From Helicobacter sp. 16-1353 (GTDB lineage: Bacteria; Campylobacterota; Campylobacteria; Campylobacterales; Helicobacteraceae): a stretch of DNA of 64,000 nucleotides. Under the pieces are notes generated by a model that worked only from the letters and a program-made list of their open reading frames with translations, was not told the DNA's origin and did not search any database. Positions 32,920 to 51,661 of this stretch are shown here, piece by piece; position 1 is the stretch's first letter, and each line of letters starts with the position of its first letter. Both the position numbers and the translations under genes were made by a program. Location: the NCBI RefSeq assembly GCF_003288815.1, contig NZ_NHYM01000002.1:124001-188000 (forward strand). The letters run 5' to 3'.

Positions 32920-35601
32920 TTATTTCAATTCTGACCACCGTTTGCCTATGTTTATCCCGCATTTAAGGGGAACATTTAGTTTATAGATATTATTCATTAT
33001 CTCTAGAATCTCTTTTGACACTACATCTATTTCATCTTCTTTTATCTCAAAAATAAGCTCATCATGAACTTGCAAAAGCAATTTAACATCACGATTTTTA
33101 AATTGTTTATAACACTCATTCATTGATAATTTTATTAAATCAGCAGCACTTCCTTGAAAAATAGAATTTACACCTTCGCGTAAAAATGCCAATCTCTCAT
33201 ATTCTGCAATATTATGAAAATCAAAGATTCTTCGTCTTCCTAACAGAGTTTGTGAATATCCATTTTCTAATATTATTGCTTCTTGTTTGTTTAGATAATC
33301 TTTAACTGTGGGAAAATTCTTAAAATAACTCTCTATGTATTCTTTGCTTTGCGTTTGTGAAATCTTTAATGTTTGGGCTAGTTTTTTAACCCCCATTCCA
33401 TAAATCAATCCAAAATTAATACTTTTTGCCACATTCCTTTTACTTTGAGCTAAAGATGCTCCAAAAATCTTTAGGGCTGTTTCTAAATGTATATCCTTAT
33501 CATTCATAAAAGCAGCTATTAGATTTGGGTCTTTTGAAAAATGTGCTAAAAGCCTTAATTCTATTTGCGAATAATCCGCAGATAATAATTTATATCCATC
33601 TTTAGCAATAAAGCCATAACGAATTTTTCTTCCAATATCAGTTTTAACTGGAATATTTTGTAGATTTGGATTCCTAGAGCTAAGTCGTCCTGTGCTAGTT
33701 CCTGTTTGTAAAAACGAAGTATAGATTCTATTATTATTTGCAAGATTTAGGATTGGTAAAACATAGGTGCTAAGCAACTTATTTAATTCTCTATATTCCA
33801 ATAAAAATGGAATAATTATATGAGTATCAATCAAAGATTCCAATGTTTTTTCATCAGTGCTATAACCACTATTTTTTAAAGCTCTGCCTTTTTTTAGACC
33901 TAATTTATTATATAGAATCTCGCCTAATTGTCTTGTGGAATTAATATTAAATTCCACTTCTGCAATCCTATAAATCTCATTGCTAACTTCTTTTAGCCTA
34001 TCTCCAAGCTCATTTTTAAGTAAAACAAAAAAATCTCTATCGATGCTAATGCCATTACTTTCCATTTCTATAATGGTTTTTACAAATGGAAACTCAACAT
34101 TCAAAGCAATGTCTAATTGCTCTTTACCTAAGGTATTTTGAAAAAAATAATATAGTGCTAGAGTGCAGATAGCGTCTTGTGCGGCATATTTAGTAGCAGT
34201 ATTAATATTTACACTAGAAAATGTATCACCTTTTTGGACAATCTCATCAAATTTAATCGTAATGTAATTAAAATTTTTCTTTACTTGATAATCTAAATTC
34301 AACACTTGAGAAGTATTTTCCAACCAAGCTAAAATCATAGTATCGCTATAATTTAAAATATCTAAATCAAAATTATGTGAAACTACTGCTATATCAAACT
34401 TAAGATTATGTCCTACTATGTGATGGTTTGAAAATAGTTTTTGTAGTGCAATTTTTGCATCGGATATTGAGATTTGATTTTCAACACCAAGATAAAAATG
34501 ATTTAATGGGACATAATATCCTATATCCAAATTAGATGCGAATGAAAACCCAATGATATTAGCACTCTTTGTATCAAGTGAATCTGTCTCTGTATCGAAA
34601 GCCACAACACAATCTTTACTCAATGCATTAATAATATCGAAAAGCTCATTTTTATCTAAGATTGCTTTTGTCGCAAAAGGTTTGATTGTATGAATATTAT
34701 TATTATCTTTAAGATTAAGGCTCTTATTTGGAACCTTAAAATTACTATTTTGAGTAAGTTTTGATAGTATATTTATATCATAGGATTTCAGCTCTTCTTC
34801 TATTAAAAATAATGGATTATGAGTTGGTTTAATCATAGATTCTAAATCAAAAAAATCCAATAAATTATCCCTTAAAATAACTAATTCTCTACTTCTATAT
34901 GCGGAATCCTTATCATTAATAATTCTATCAATTAACTTTGGGGTTAAAAAATGTTGTAATTCCTTTTTATTTTCATATATTGCATCAAGTGAGCCAAAAT
35001 GACTTATTAACTTTTGGGCGGATTTCGCACCAATGCCTTTGATTCCTGATATATTGTCGCTGGTATCGCCAACCAAACTTTGATAATCCACAAATTGCTT
35101 TGGATAAACGCCAAACTTCTCAAAGCACTCCGCCTCCCTAATATCTTTCTTTTTAATTGGGTCATAAATATAAGTATTAGAATCTATTAATTGATATAAA
35201 TCTTTATCAACACTAACAATTTTTACAATAATATTTTTTGAATTTGCTAGTTTATTTAATGAAGCAATAGCATCATCAGCCTCATATCCATCAATAGAAA
35301 TATATGCAAGTTTCATTTTTTTTATCCACTCGATTGAAACTTTGATTTGCTCAACTAATTCTTGGTCGGCTTCAGGTCTATTTGCTTTGTAATCTGGGGC
35401 AATTTGTCGTCTAATCTTATCCCCCTCTCCCTCTAATGCAAAAACGATATAAGAGGAATCATCATTATAAAGTTGATTAATGAGATTAACAAAGCCAAGC
35501 AAAACTCCAGTAGGTCGCCCATCTTTGCTTTTTAGTTTTGGCATAGCATAAAAGCTACGAAAAAAATAACCAAATGTATCAATAATGGATAAAGTTTTCA
35601 T
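32920..35601 (-). CDS. polA: DNA polymerase I
   Basis: 893 aa with all three domains. The 5'-3' exonuclease occupies about residues 1-290 ('SLVGDTSDNISGIKGIGAKS'). The 3'-5' exonuclease region contains 'VAFDTETDSLD' (Asp and Glu), 'GHNLKFDIAV' (Asp) and 'YAAQDAICTLALY' (Tyr and Asp), so the metal-binding residues look complete. The polymerase has 'LLSADYSQIELRLLAHFS' (motif A), 'KRNVAKSINFGLIYGMG' (motif B) and 'LLLQVHDELIFE' (motif C). ATG 35601 is 1 nt after the xth stop. Confidence 0.97.
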   Translation of the reverse strand: MKTLSIIDTFGYFFRSFYAMPKLKSKDGRPTGVLLGFVNLINQLYNDDSSYIVFALEGEGDKIRRQIAPDYKANRPEADQELVEQIKVSIEWIKKMKLAYISIDGYEADDAIASLNKLANSKNIIVKIVSVDKDLYQLIDSNTYIYDPIKKKDIREAECFEKFGVYPKQFVDYQSLVGDTSDNISGIKGIGAKSAQKLISHFGSLDAIYENKKELQHFLTPKLIDRIINDKDSAYRSRELVILRDNLLDFFDLESMIKPTHNPLFLIEEELKSYDINILSKLTQNSNFKVPNKSLNLKDNNNIHTIKPFATKAILDKNELFDIINALSKDCVVAFDTETDSLDTKSANIIGFSFASNLDIGYYVPLNHFYLGVENQISISDAKIALQKLFSNHHIVGHNLKFDIAVVSHNFDLDILNYSDTMILAWLENTSQVLNLDYQVKKNFNYITIKFDEIVQKGDTFSSVNINTATKYAAQDAICTLALYYFFQNTLGKEQLDIALNVEFPFVKTIIEMESNGISIDRDFFVLLKNELGDRLKEVSNEIYRIAEVEFNINSTRQLGEILYNKLGLKKGRALKNSGYSTDEKTLESLIDTHIIIPFLLEYRELNKLLSTYVLPILNLANNNRIYTSFLQTGTSTGRLSSRNPNLQNIPVKTDIGRKIRYGFIAKDGYKLLSADYSQIELRLLAHFSKDPNLIAAFMNDKDIHLETALKIFGASLAQSKRNVAKSINFGLIYGMGVKKLAQTLKISQTQSKEYIESYFKNFPTVKDYLNKQEAIILENGYSQTLLGRRRIFDFHNIAEYERLAFLREGVNSIFQGSAADLIKLSMNECYKQFKNRDVKLLLQVHDELIFEIKEDEIDVVSKEILEIMNNIYKLNVPLKCGINIGKRWSELK

Positions 35602-35602
35602 A

Positions 35603-36352
35603 TTACAATGTTAGCTCGATACCCACTGGGCAGTGGTCGCTCCCATAGATTTCGCTATAAATGGTAGCGGATTTTAGATGTTTCTCAAAACCCTTGGAGA
35701 CTAGAAAGTAGTCAATCCGCCAACCGATATTTTTCGCTCTAGCGTTCGCCATATACGACCACCAAGTGTAGGCTTCGGCTTTATCGGGGTAAAAGTGGCG
35801 GAAAGAATCCACAAAGCCAGAATCTAGCAAAACGCCAAATTTCTCTCGCTCCTCTGGGCTAAATCCAGCATTTTTTACATTCTGCTTTGGGTTTTTTAAA
35901 TCGATTTCCTTATGGGCGACATTTAGGTCTCCGCACACGATAACTGGCTTATTAAATGAGTGCAAATACTCGCGGAATGCGTCCTCCCAGCTCATGCGAT
36001 ATTCCAGCCTCGCTAATTCCCTCTGCGAATTCGGCACATAGACATTTACTAGGAAAAATTTATCATATTCGAGCGTTACTACTCTGCCCTCGTTGTCGTG
36101 CTTTTCGACATTTATGCCATAGGAGTGTGAGAGTGGCTCTTGCTTAGTTAAGATGAGCGTTCCGGAATAGCCCTTTTTAATCGCGCTATTCCAAAAGCTG
36201 TGGTAGTTTGGGAAGGTGAAGTCGGCTTGTTCTTTTTGCATTTTGGTTTCTTGTATGCAAAAAATATCAGCGTTCGCTTCGTCGAAAAAATCGCGGAATC
36301 CTTTATTTAAACACGCTCTTAAACCATTGACATTCCACGATATAAGTTTCAT
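35603..36352 (-). CDS. xth: Exodeoxyribonuclease III (AP endonuclease)
   Basis: 249-aa base-excision repair nuclease. Catalytic residues visible: 'SWNVNGLRA' (Asn7), 'IQETK' (Glu34), 'GDLNVAH' (Asp and Asn), 'WRIDYFLVS' and the final 'GSDHCPVGIEL' (Asp-His). Length matches the ExoA group. It is clearly GC-richer than polA next to it. The two genes are one transcription unit by spacing. Confidence 0.96.
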   Translation of the reverse strand: MKLISWNVNGLRACLNKGFRDFFDEANADIFCIQETKMQKEQADFTFPNYHSFWNSAIKKGYSGTLILTKQEPLSHSYGINVEKHDNEGRVVTLEYDKFFLVNVYVPNSQRELARLEYRMSWEDAFREYLHSFNKPVIVCGDLNVAHKEIDLKNPKQNVKNAGFSPEEREKFGVLLDSGFVDSFRHFYPDKAEAYTWWSYMANARAKNIGWRIDYFLVSKGFEKHLKSATIYSEIYGSDHCPVGIELTL

Positions 36353-36423
36353 AAAATTTAGATTCCGCTTTAGATTCGCTTAGATTCTTAAAAATGCACT
36401 AGATTTGGCAATTTTAGAGAATC

Positions 36424-38502
36424 TTAAGCCTGTCGCTTTTCAATAATTGCTTTTGCAATATTGCCCGGAACCTCGCCATAATGGTCGAACTCCATAGAGT
36501 AAGTCCCGCGCCCTTGCGTAGCAGAGCGCAAATCTGTGGAGTAGCCAAACATCTCGGCTAACGGCACAAATGCATTAACTAGCTTAATCCCCATTCTATC
36601 GTCCATTGAGTTAATCTGCCCTCTTCTTCGATTCAAGTCGCCGATAACATCGCCCATATATTCCTCTGGCACCTCAACTTCAACTTTTGTAATCGGCTCT
36701 AGGAGTGTTGGAGTAGCTGCTCTGCAAGCCTCTTTGAATGCCATTGAGCCGGCGATTTTAAACGCCATCTCTGAGGAATCCACATCGTGGTAGCTTCCGT
36801 CATATAGTGTGATTTGGAAATCAACCACTGGATATCCCGCTAGGACGCCACTTTGCATTGCCTCTTGGATTCCCTTATCAACGGCTGGAATGTATTCTTT
36901 TGGAATGACCCCGCCGCTAATTTCATTGATGAATTTATAGCCACTACCCGGCTCTGTCGGCTCAAGCTTGATAAATACATGCCCATACTGCCCTCTACCG
37001 CCAGATTGCTTGGCGTATTTATACTCTTTTTGAACGGGAGCTTTGATAGTCTCTCTAAATGCCACTTGTGGGGCTCCAACCTCTGCTTCGACCTTGAATT
37101 CTCGCTTCATTCTATCGACAATGATTTCTAGGTGGAGTTCGCCCATACCGGAGATTATCGTCTGCCCTGTTTCCTCGTCGGTTTTCACCCTAAAGCTTGG
37201 GTCTTCCTCGGCAAGCTTTGAGAGTGCAATTGACATTTTCTCTTGGTCTGCCTTGGTTTTTGGCTCAACGGCAATTGAGATAACTGGGTCTGGGAACTCC
37301 ATTCGCTCTAAAATCACTGGGTCTTTTTCCGAGCAGAGCGTATCGCCAGTAAGCGTATCTTTTAGCCCCACGAACGCACAAATTTCACCGGAATAAACTT
37401 CCTTAATATCCTCCCTTTTATTTGAGTGCATTTTAAGAAGTCGCCCTACTCGCTCTTTGGTCTTTTTGGTGGAGTTATACACATAGCTTCCGCTCTCAAT
37501 TGACCCACGATACACGCGAACAAATGTAAGCTGCCCTACGAATGGGTCTGTCATAACCTTAAACGCCAAGCCGGCGAACTCGCCCTCATCGCCAGACTTT
37601 ACGCGGATATCCTCGTCATTTTTTGGATTAATGCCCTTGATGTCGGCAACTTCCGTTGGCGAAGGCAAATAATCAATAACTGCATCAAGTAGTGTTTGAA
37701 CGCCCTTATTTTTAAACGATGAACCGCAAAGCATAGGGATAATTGACATATTAAGACAGCCGATTTTTAAGCCCTTTTTGATTTCCTCGACACTTAATTC
37801 CTCGCCGTTTAGATATTTTTCCATTAAAGTTTCATCTTGCTCGGCGGCTGCTTCAATCATCTTTTCTCTATATTTATTAGATATTTCTTTCATATCCTCT
37901 GGAATCTCGAGTGTGTCGTATTTCGCACCCATTGTTTCATCATTCCAAATATAGCTTTTCATCGCCACTAAATCAACTACGCCCTTAAAGGAATCTTCAG
38001 CTCCAATTGGCAGAGCGATTGGGATTGGGCGGGATTTTAAGCGTTGGGAAATTTGATTTTCCACACTATAAAAATTTGCCCCGATTCTATCCATTTTATT
38101 TACGAAAACAAGTCTAGGGACGCCGTATTTATTTGCTTGTCGCCATACAGTTTCACTCTGTGGTTGCACACCTCCAACCGAGCAGAATACCGCTATTGCT
38201 CCATCTAAAACCCTCATAGACCTTTCAACTTCAATAGTAAAGTCCACGTGGCCTGGAGTGTCGATTAAGTTTATTTGATAATCTCTCCAAAAGCAAGTAG
38301 TAGCCGCAGAAGTAATAGTAATCCCGCGTTCTTTTTCTTGCTCCATCCAATCCATTGTCGCAGCACCATCATGCACTTCACCTATTTTATGGCTAACACC
38401 AGTATAAAATAAGATTCTCTCAGATGTAGTCGTTTTCCCCGCATCGATATGAGCGGCAATTCCTATATTTCTCAACATATTTAAAGGTGTTTTTCTTGCC
38501 AT
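36424..38502 (-). CDS. fusA: Elongation factor G
   Basis: Translational GTPase that drives translocation (692 aa). G motifs: '[14 protein letters not shown]' near residue 17, 'DTPGHVDF' near 82 and 'NKMDR' near 136. The C-terminal domains III-V are complete, including '[14 protein letters not shown]'. It follows rpsG by 29 nt in the usual str order (rpsL-rpsG-fusA). tuf is not here but 13 kb upstream with the tRNAs. No DS insertion. Confidence 0.98.
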   Translation of the reverse strand: MARKTPLNMLRNIGIAAHIDAGKTTTSERILFYTGVSHKIGEVHDGAATMDWMEQEKERGITITSAATTCFWRDYQINLIDTPGHVDFTIEVERSMRVLDGAIAVFCSVGGVQPQSETVWRQANKYGVPRLVFVNKMDRIGANFYSVENQISQRLKSRPIPIALPIGAEDSFKGVVDLVAMKSYIWNDETMGAKYDTLEIPEDMKEISNKYREKMIEAAAEQDETLMEKYLNGEELSVEEIKKGLKIGCLNMSIIPMLCGSSFKNKGVQTLLDAVIDYLPSPTEVADIKGINPKNDEDIRVKSGDEGEFAGLAFKVMTDPFVGQLTFVRVYRGSIESGSYVYNSTKKTKERVGRLLKMHSNKREDIKEVYSGEICAFVGLKDTLTGDTLCSEKDPVILERMEFPDPVISIAVEPKTKADQEKMSIALSKLAEEDPSFRVKTDEETGQTIISGMGELHLEIIVDRMKREFKVEAEVGAPQVAFRETIKAPVQKEYKYAKQSGGRGQYGHVFIKLEPTEPGSGYKFINEISGGVIPKEYIPAVDKGIQEAMQSGVLAGYPVVDFQITLYDGSYHDVDSSEMAFKIAGSMAFKEACRAATPTLLEPITKVEVEVPEEYMGDVIGDLNRRRGQINSMDDRMGIKLVNAFVPLAEMFGYSTDLRSATQGRGTYSMEFDHYGEVPGNIAKAIIEKRQA

Positions 38503-38531
38503 AATATAGTCCCCCTATTTATAAATTTTTA

Positions 38532-38999
<468 letters not shown>

Positions 39000-39009
39000 T
39001 CATACTCCT

Positions 39010-39396
39010 TTATTTTTTAGATTCTGCTTTTACTTTTTTAGCACCATATTTACTTCGCGAAACAGTTCTTTTCGCCACACCTGCAGTATCAAGTGCACCT
39101 CTTATAATATGGTATTTTACACCCGGTAAATCCTTTACCCTGCCGCCTCTAACTAATACTATAGAGTGCTCTTGTAGATTATGCCCCTCGCCCGGAATAT
39201 AGCTAATAACCTCAATCTTGCTAGTTAGCTTCACTTTTGCTACCTTTCTTAAAGCTGAGTTTGGCTTCTTTGGTGAAGTGGTATAAACACGAGTGCAAAC
39301 CCCTCTCCTTTGCGGACATTCCATTAATGCTGGAGATTTAGATTTCTTAGTAATCTTTTTTCTCTCGTTTCTTATCAATTGATTTATAGTTGGCAC
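39010..39396 (-). CDS. rpsL: 30S ribosomal protein S12
   Basis: 128-aa decoding-site protein. '[19 protein letters not shown]' and '[13 protein letters not shown]' contain the wild-type lysines whose change gives streptomycin resistance. The start is GTG 39396, with AAGGA 9 nt upstream. It lies 88 nt after rpoBC; that AT-rich gap contains TATATAAAAT-like sequence and may hold an internal promoter. Confidence 0.98.
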   Translation of the reverse strand: MPTINQLIRNERKKITKKSKSPALMECPQRRGVCTRVYTTSPKKPNSALRKVAKVKLTSKIEVISYIPGEGHNLQEHSIVLVRGGRVKDLPGVKYHIIRGALDTAGVAKRTVSRSKYGAKKVKAESKK

Positions 39397-39484
39397 GACT
39401 TTATTTCCTTATCAAAAAATTTTAAAAACACTTATTTTATATAACAAAATCTTTTATTTCTCTTAAAATAAGCATTTTATAAGT

Positions 39485-48151
<8,667 letters not shown>

Positions 48152-48232
48152 CTATTGTAGTTTTAGATTCCTTAAATATTATAAATAAATATTTACAATA
48201 TTTAAAATATTTCATATTCAAAAGAATTATCT

Positions 48233-48261
48233 TTGAAATAGTCTTTGAGAGACTATTTCAA
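48233..48261 (-). terminator. Hairpin between rplL and rpoBC, probable attenuator
   Basis: A perfect 12-bp inverted repeat (TTGAAATAGTCT, 5-nt loop, AGACTATTTCAA) lies 52 nt after the rplL stop and 94 nt before rpoBC. In the transcript it is followed by an A/U-rich stretch rather than a clean U-run. E. coli also has a partial terminator at this place, which lets ribosomal genes be read more than rpoBC; the same role is inferred. Confidence 0.6.
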
Positions 48262-48312
48262 TTTAGAATATTCTTATAAATTTACACTTCTTTATATCTT
48301 AATTTTTTAGGG

Positions 48313-48690
48313 CTATTTTATTTCCACTTTTGCTCCAGCCTCTTCAAGCTTTTTCTTAATGCTCTCGGCTTCCTCTTTATTTATGCCCTCTTTTAGCGTA
48401 TGAGGGACTTGCTCTGTGGCATCTTTAGCCTCTTTTAGTCCAAGTCCTGTAACTTCTCTAACGACCTTAATTACATTGATTTTCTTTTCACCACTATTTG
48501 TGATAATTACGCTAAATTCTGTTTTTTCCTCTGCTGCAGCTGCTGCTCCAGCTCCACCACCTGCTCCAGCGACCACGGTTGGAGCGGCACTAACGCCGAA
48601 TTTTTCCTCAAATTCCTTAACTAATTCTGATAATTCCAATACTGAAAGATTAGAAATATATTCTAAAACATCTGCTTTTGTAATAGCCAT
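48313..48690 (-). CDS. rplL: 50S ribosomal protein L7/L12
   Basis: 125-aa stalk protein. Helical N-terminal dimer domain, an Ala/Gly hinge at residues 40-55 ('[17 protein letters not shown]'), and the factor-binding C-terminal domain '[20 protein letters not shown]'. Preceded by TAGGAG. It follows rplJ by 22 nt. Confidence 0.98.
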   Translation of the reverse strand: MAITKADVLEYISNLSVLELSELVKEFEEKFGVSAAPTVVAGAGGGAGAAAAAEEKTEFSVIITNSGEKKINVIKVVREVTGLGLKEAKDATEQVPHTLKEGINKEEAESIKKKLEEAGAKVEIK

Positions 48691-48712
48691 TTTTAACTCC
48701 TATTTTTAATTT

Positions 48713-49192
48713 TTATGCTTGTTCTTTTTGCTTTCTTAGGTTGTCAAGTCCAGTGACGAAATATCGTGCAGGAGCAGTCCAAACCGAAAGCAACATACCG
48801 ATTAACTCTTCTTTGCTTGGCAGTTTTGAAACAGATTCTATATGTTTAGAATCCACAACTTGCCCATCAAAAAAGCCGACCTTTATAACAAACTTGTCTT
48901 TGTTGTCATCTGCGAATTTCTGCGCACTTTTGGCAAGTGAAATTTGGTCTTTGCTCCACAAAAATATATTTGTGTCTTTGAGTGCGATGCCTTCGACTTT
49001 TGCGTTTTTAAATGCGATATTTGCTAGTTTGTTTTTTACAACTTGGACTTTTGCATCGACTTTGAGGGCGTTTCGCCTAAGGGTTTCTAAATCCTTAACG
49101 CTAAGTCCCTTGTAATCGCAAACTATAATACTAGAATCTAAAAAGCTAGAACTAAGATGCTCGACAAGCTTTGCCTTATCTTGCTTTGTCAT
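48713..49192 (-). CDS. rplJ: 50S ribosomal protein L10
   Basis: 159-aa base of the ribosomal stalk; it binds L7/L12 dimers through its C-terminal helix and 23S rRNA through its N-terminal domain. Recognised by '[20 protein letters not shown]' like sequence near residue 17 and '[20 protein letters not shown]'. Strong ribosome site AAAGGAGGAA before ATG 49192. The leader upstream is a probable autoregulatory site. Confidence 0.97.
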   Translation of the reverse strand: MTKQDKAKLVEHLSSSFLDSSIIVCDYKGLSVKDLETLRRNALKVDAKVQVVKNKLANIAFKNAKVEGIALKDTNIFLWSKDQISLAKSAQKFADDNKDKFVIKVGFFDGQVVDSKHIESVSKLPSKEELIGMLLSVWTAPARYFVTGLDNLRKQKEQA

Positions 49193-49203
49193 TATTCCTC
49201 CTT

Positions 49204-49331
49204 TCAGACTAACCTATACAAGGACTTTTTCGTGGGCTTTTGGCGAATCTTTAAAGAATCTTTTAGATTCTAGATTCTTGCTTTGGCTAAAAAAGAATTA
49301 AGGGAAATCCCCTTGTAGTCTTCAGTCTAAG
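49204..49331 (-). promoter_or_regulatory. L10 leader RNA
   Basis: In the rplA-rplJ spacer the transcript can pair AGACT (49324-49328) with AGTCT (49206-49210) and ACAAGG (49311-49316) with CCTTGT (49218-49223). That is the closing double helix of the known L10(L12)4-binding leader. A hairpin with AAGGG/CCCTT lies just inside (about 49299-49313). The inner part also carries an inverted pair AGAATCT-TTT-AGATTCT (49255-49271) plus a further AGATTCT, so the common window motif forms one arm of the leader. It should repress rplJ-rplL when L10 is in excess. Confidence 0.75.
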
Positions 49332-49404
49332 ATAAACGCTAGATTTGGGCTTTCAATAGAATCTGCAGAATCTCCAAAGCCCACTTTTAACGCTTTTAAC
49401 GCAA

Positions 49405-50106
49405 TTATTTAATATCCATTAATTCTTGGGAATCTATCTCCACAGATGGACTCATCGTTAGTGAAATACAAGTTCTTCGTATGTATTTCCCCTTTGCACT
49501 GGCTGGTTTTAGGCGATTAATATTTTTGATTAATTCCAATAAATTATCTTTGATTTTGCTCTGCTCGAAGCTCGCTTTACCAAGTGGGGCGTGGATATTG
49601 CCCTTTTTATCAACCCTAAAATTCACTTGACCGCTTTTTGCATTACTCACGGCTTTTGCAATATCCATTGTAACTGTGCCAGTTTTTGGGTTTGGCATTA
49701 GCCCTTTTGGTCCTAGAATCTTACCAACCTTACCTACCATTGCCATCATATCGGGGGTAGCTATAACCATATCAAAGTCGATATTGCCATCTTTTATAGA
49801 TTGCACCAAATCATCATCGCCCACGATGTCAGCTCCAGCATTTTTCGCCTCATCTGCTTTTATACCTTTTGCAAATACGGCTACTCGCACTTTTTTCCCA
49901 GTCCCATGTGGCAATACCACAGCTCCGCGAATCATTTGGTCGGCGTGGCGAGGGTCAACTCCAAGCCTAATCGCCACTTCCACCGTCTCATCGAACTTCG
50001 CAGAGGCAAGCGACTTCACCAAACTCGTAGCAGTGTCTAAATCATACACCTTGCCTTTTTCTACCTTTGAGTTAAGGTTTTGCAATCTTTTAGCAACTTT
50101 TTTCAT
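49405..50106 (-). CDS. rplA: 50S ribosomal protein L1
   Basis: 233-aa protein of the ribosomal L1 stalk and usual repressor of its own operon. Conserved: '[20 protein letters not shown]', '[14 protein letters not shown]', '[18 protein letters not shown]'. An ATG at 50118 gives four more residues, but GGGAG precedes ATG 50106 by 5 nt, so the latter is used. 11 nt after rplK. Confidence 0.97.
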   Translation of the reverse strand: MKKVAKRLQNLNSKVEKGKVYDLDTATSLVKSLASAKFDETVEVAIRLGVDPRHADQMIRGAVVLPHGTGKKVRVAVFAKGIKADEAKNAGADIVGDDDLVQSIKDGNIDFDMVIATPDMMAMVGKVGKILGPKGLMPNPKTGTVTMDIAKAVSNAKSGQVNFRVDKKGNIHAPLGKASFEQSKIKDNLLELIKNINRLKPASAKGKYIRRTCISLTMSPSVEIDSQELMDIK

Positions 50107-50117
50107 ACGCTCTCCCA

Positions 50118-50543
50118 TTAATCAACTATTTCAATGCCCATACTTCTGGCACTTCCTGCTACAATCTTTTTAGCCGCTTCCAAATCATTTGCATTCAAAT
50201 CCTCTAGCTTCAAACTCGCAATAGATTCCACTTGCTTACTTGTAAGCTTACCTATCTTGTTTTTTAGCGGATTATCCGAACCTTTTTTAATATTCGCCTC
50301 TTTTTTTATTAGGTCAGTTACAGGAGGCTTTTTTGTGATAAATGTAAAACTTTTATCTTGATATACGGTGATTATAACAGGAATATTAAAATCTCCCATA
50401 TCTTTTGTTTTTTCATTGAAAGCTTTGCAAAATTCCATTATATTCACTCCTCTTTGACCAAGAGCAGGACCAACAGGAGGAGAAGGATTTGCCTTTCCTG
50501 CTGGGATTTGAAGCTTTAGCTCACCTACTACCTTTTTTGCCAT
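50118..50543 (-). CDS. rplK: 50S ribosomal protein L11
   Basis: 141-aa protein of the GTPase-associated centre. Recognised by '[20 protein letters not shown]', then '[15 protein letters not shown]', and '[13 protein letters not shown]' at the end. Follows nusG by 11 nt with an AAGGAGATAA ribosome site. Confidence 0.98.
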   Translation of the reverse strand: MAKKVVGELKLQIPAGKANPSPPVGPALGQRGVNIMEFCKAFNEKTKDMGDFNIPVIITVYQDKSFTFITKKPPVTDLIKKEANIKKGSDNPLKNKIGKLTSKQVESIASLKLEDLNANDLEAAKKIVAGSARSMGIEIVD

Positions 50544-50554
50544 TTATTATCTCC

Positions 50555-51085
50555 TTAAACTATTTTTTCTACTTGAGAATCTGAAATCTCAATAGGTGTA
50601 TTTCTACCAAAAATAGAAATATTTAATTTCAATTTCCTATGCTCCATATCGTATTCCTCAACAGTGGCAGTGAAATTTAAAAACGCCCCATCAATAATAC
50701 GCACAAATTCGCCCGGAAAAAATGAAACTTTTGGCTTTGGAGCAGCACGATTATGCACCTTTTCCAAAATCACATCAATATCTTTTTGACTAAGGGGTGT
50801 GGGCTTTTTAGATTCGCCTATAAATCGCCCCACTCTAGGCAGAGATTGTATCATATGCCATAATTGAGTGTCTAAATCTATTTTGATGAAAACATATCCG
50901 GGATAAAGACTTCTTGCGGTTATTTTACGCTTATTATTTTTAAATTCCACTATATCTTCTGTGGGCACAACTATCTGTTCCATTTTATCTAACAATTTAG
51001 ATTCACGAAGTAAATTTTCAATTGCTAATTTTACTGATTTCTCACTACCAGAATATGTTTGAATTGCATACCATTCTAAAGCCAT
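50555..51085 (-). CDS. nusG: Transcription antitermination factor NusG
   Basis: 176-aa elongation factor that bridges RNA polymerase to Rho or the ribosome. The NGN domain starts 'MALEWYAIQTYSGSEKSVK' and contains 'RSLYPGYVFIKIDLD'. The KOW motif is 'FFPGEFVRIIDGAFLNFTAT'. Directly after secE (10 nt), the usual pairing. Confidence 0.97.
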   Translation of the reverse strand: MALEWYAIQTYSGSEKSVKLAIENLLRESKLLDKMEQIVVPTEDIVEFKNNKRKITARSLYPGYVFIKIDLDTQLWHMIQSLPRVGRFIGESKKPTPLSQKDIDVILEKVHNRAAPKPKVSFFPGEFVRIIDGAFLNFTATVEEYDMEHRKLKLNISIFGRNTPIEISDSQVEKIV

Positions 51086-51095
51086 TTAAAAACCT

Positions 51096-51275
51096 TTACA
51101 AAATGCTAGACATAATAGCACCAAGTATCACATCAACCAATGCTAAAAATAAGGCTATCACGGTAACAACAATAAGAACGGATATGGAAGCACTTCTTAT
51201 CTGCTCTTTAGTAGGAAAAATAACCTTATCTAATTCTTCCCTTGCCATTCTATAAAACACAAATAGCTTTTTCAT
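51096..51275 (-). CDS. secE: Preprotein translocase subunit SecE
   Basis: 59-aa inner-membrane subunit of the SecYEG channel. Translation shows an N-terminal amphipathic part 'MARREELDKVIFPTKEQ'-type sequence (read here as FYRMAREELDKVIFPTKEQI), then one transmembrane helix from about residue 31 to 55. The 'VIFPTKEQ' block before the helix is the family hallmark. ATG 51275 with GGAGAT 6 nt upstream. It sits between tRNA-Trp and nusG as in most relatives. Confidence 0.93.
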   Translation of the reverse strand: MKKLFVFYRMAREELDKVIFPTKEQIRSASISVLIVVTVIALFLALVDVILGAIMSSIL

Positions 51276-51378
51276 TAAATCTCCAAAATCAATATTACTA
51301 AAAACATATAGCTGTATTCACATATTTATTCAACTTAATAATCATTTAATTAATTCAAATAATATATTACAAATATAA

Positions 51379-51454
51379 TGGCAGGCCAGGAGGGACTCGA
51401 ACCCCCAACAGTCGGTTTTGGAGACCGATGCTCTACCATTGGAGCTACTGACCT
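51379..51454 (-). tRNA. tRNA-Trp (CCA)
   Basis: 76 nt including an encoded CCA end. Acceptor AGGTCAG pairs with CTGGCCT (one T-G). Anticodon arm TCGGT-CTCCAAA-ACCGA gives anticodon CCA. The T loop is TTCGAGT. It lies between rpmG and secE, an arrangement conserved in many bacteria. Confidence 0.97.
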
Positions 51455-51490
51455 AAAATACTTAAAGAAAAATATTCTTTAAGTATTTTT

Positions 51491-51649
51491 TTAACTCTTT
51501 AACTTAACCTCTTTATGAACGGTTCGTTTATTTAATCTAGGACAGAATTTTTTGAGCTCCAGTTTTTCTACATTTGTTTTAGCATTTTTTGTCGTGCTAT
51601 AGTTTATATCACCACATTCAACACATTTCAGTCCAACTTTTATTTTCAT
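51491..51649 (-). CDS. rpmG: 50S ribosomal protein L33
   Basis: 52-aa ribosomal protein. Translation begins '[20 protein letters not shown]' and ends '[15 protein letters not shown]'. It has the first zinc-type pair CVEC, but only one Cys in the second half (FCPRLNK), so it is not a full zinc-binding form. It lies 12 nt after tuf with AAGGGAA before ATG 51649. Confidence 0.96.
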   Translation of the reverse strand: MKIKVGLKCVECGDINYSTTKNAKTNVEKLELKKFCPRLNKRTVHKEVKLKS

Positions 51650-51661
51650 AAGTTAATTCCC

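Noticed and set aside
32888-32930. Bidirectional terminator between the PilO-like gene and polA
   Set aside because: Only a 7-bp ATTGAAA/TTTCAAT pair with a loop of over 20 nt is present, too weak to call.
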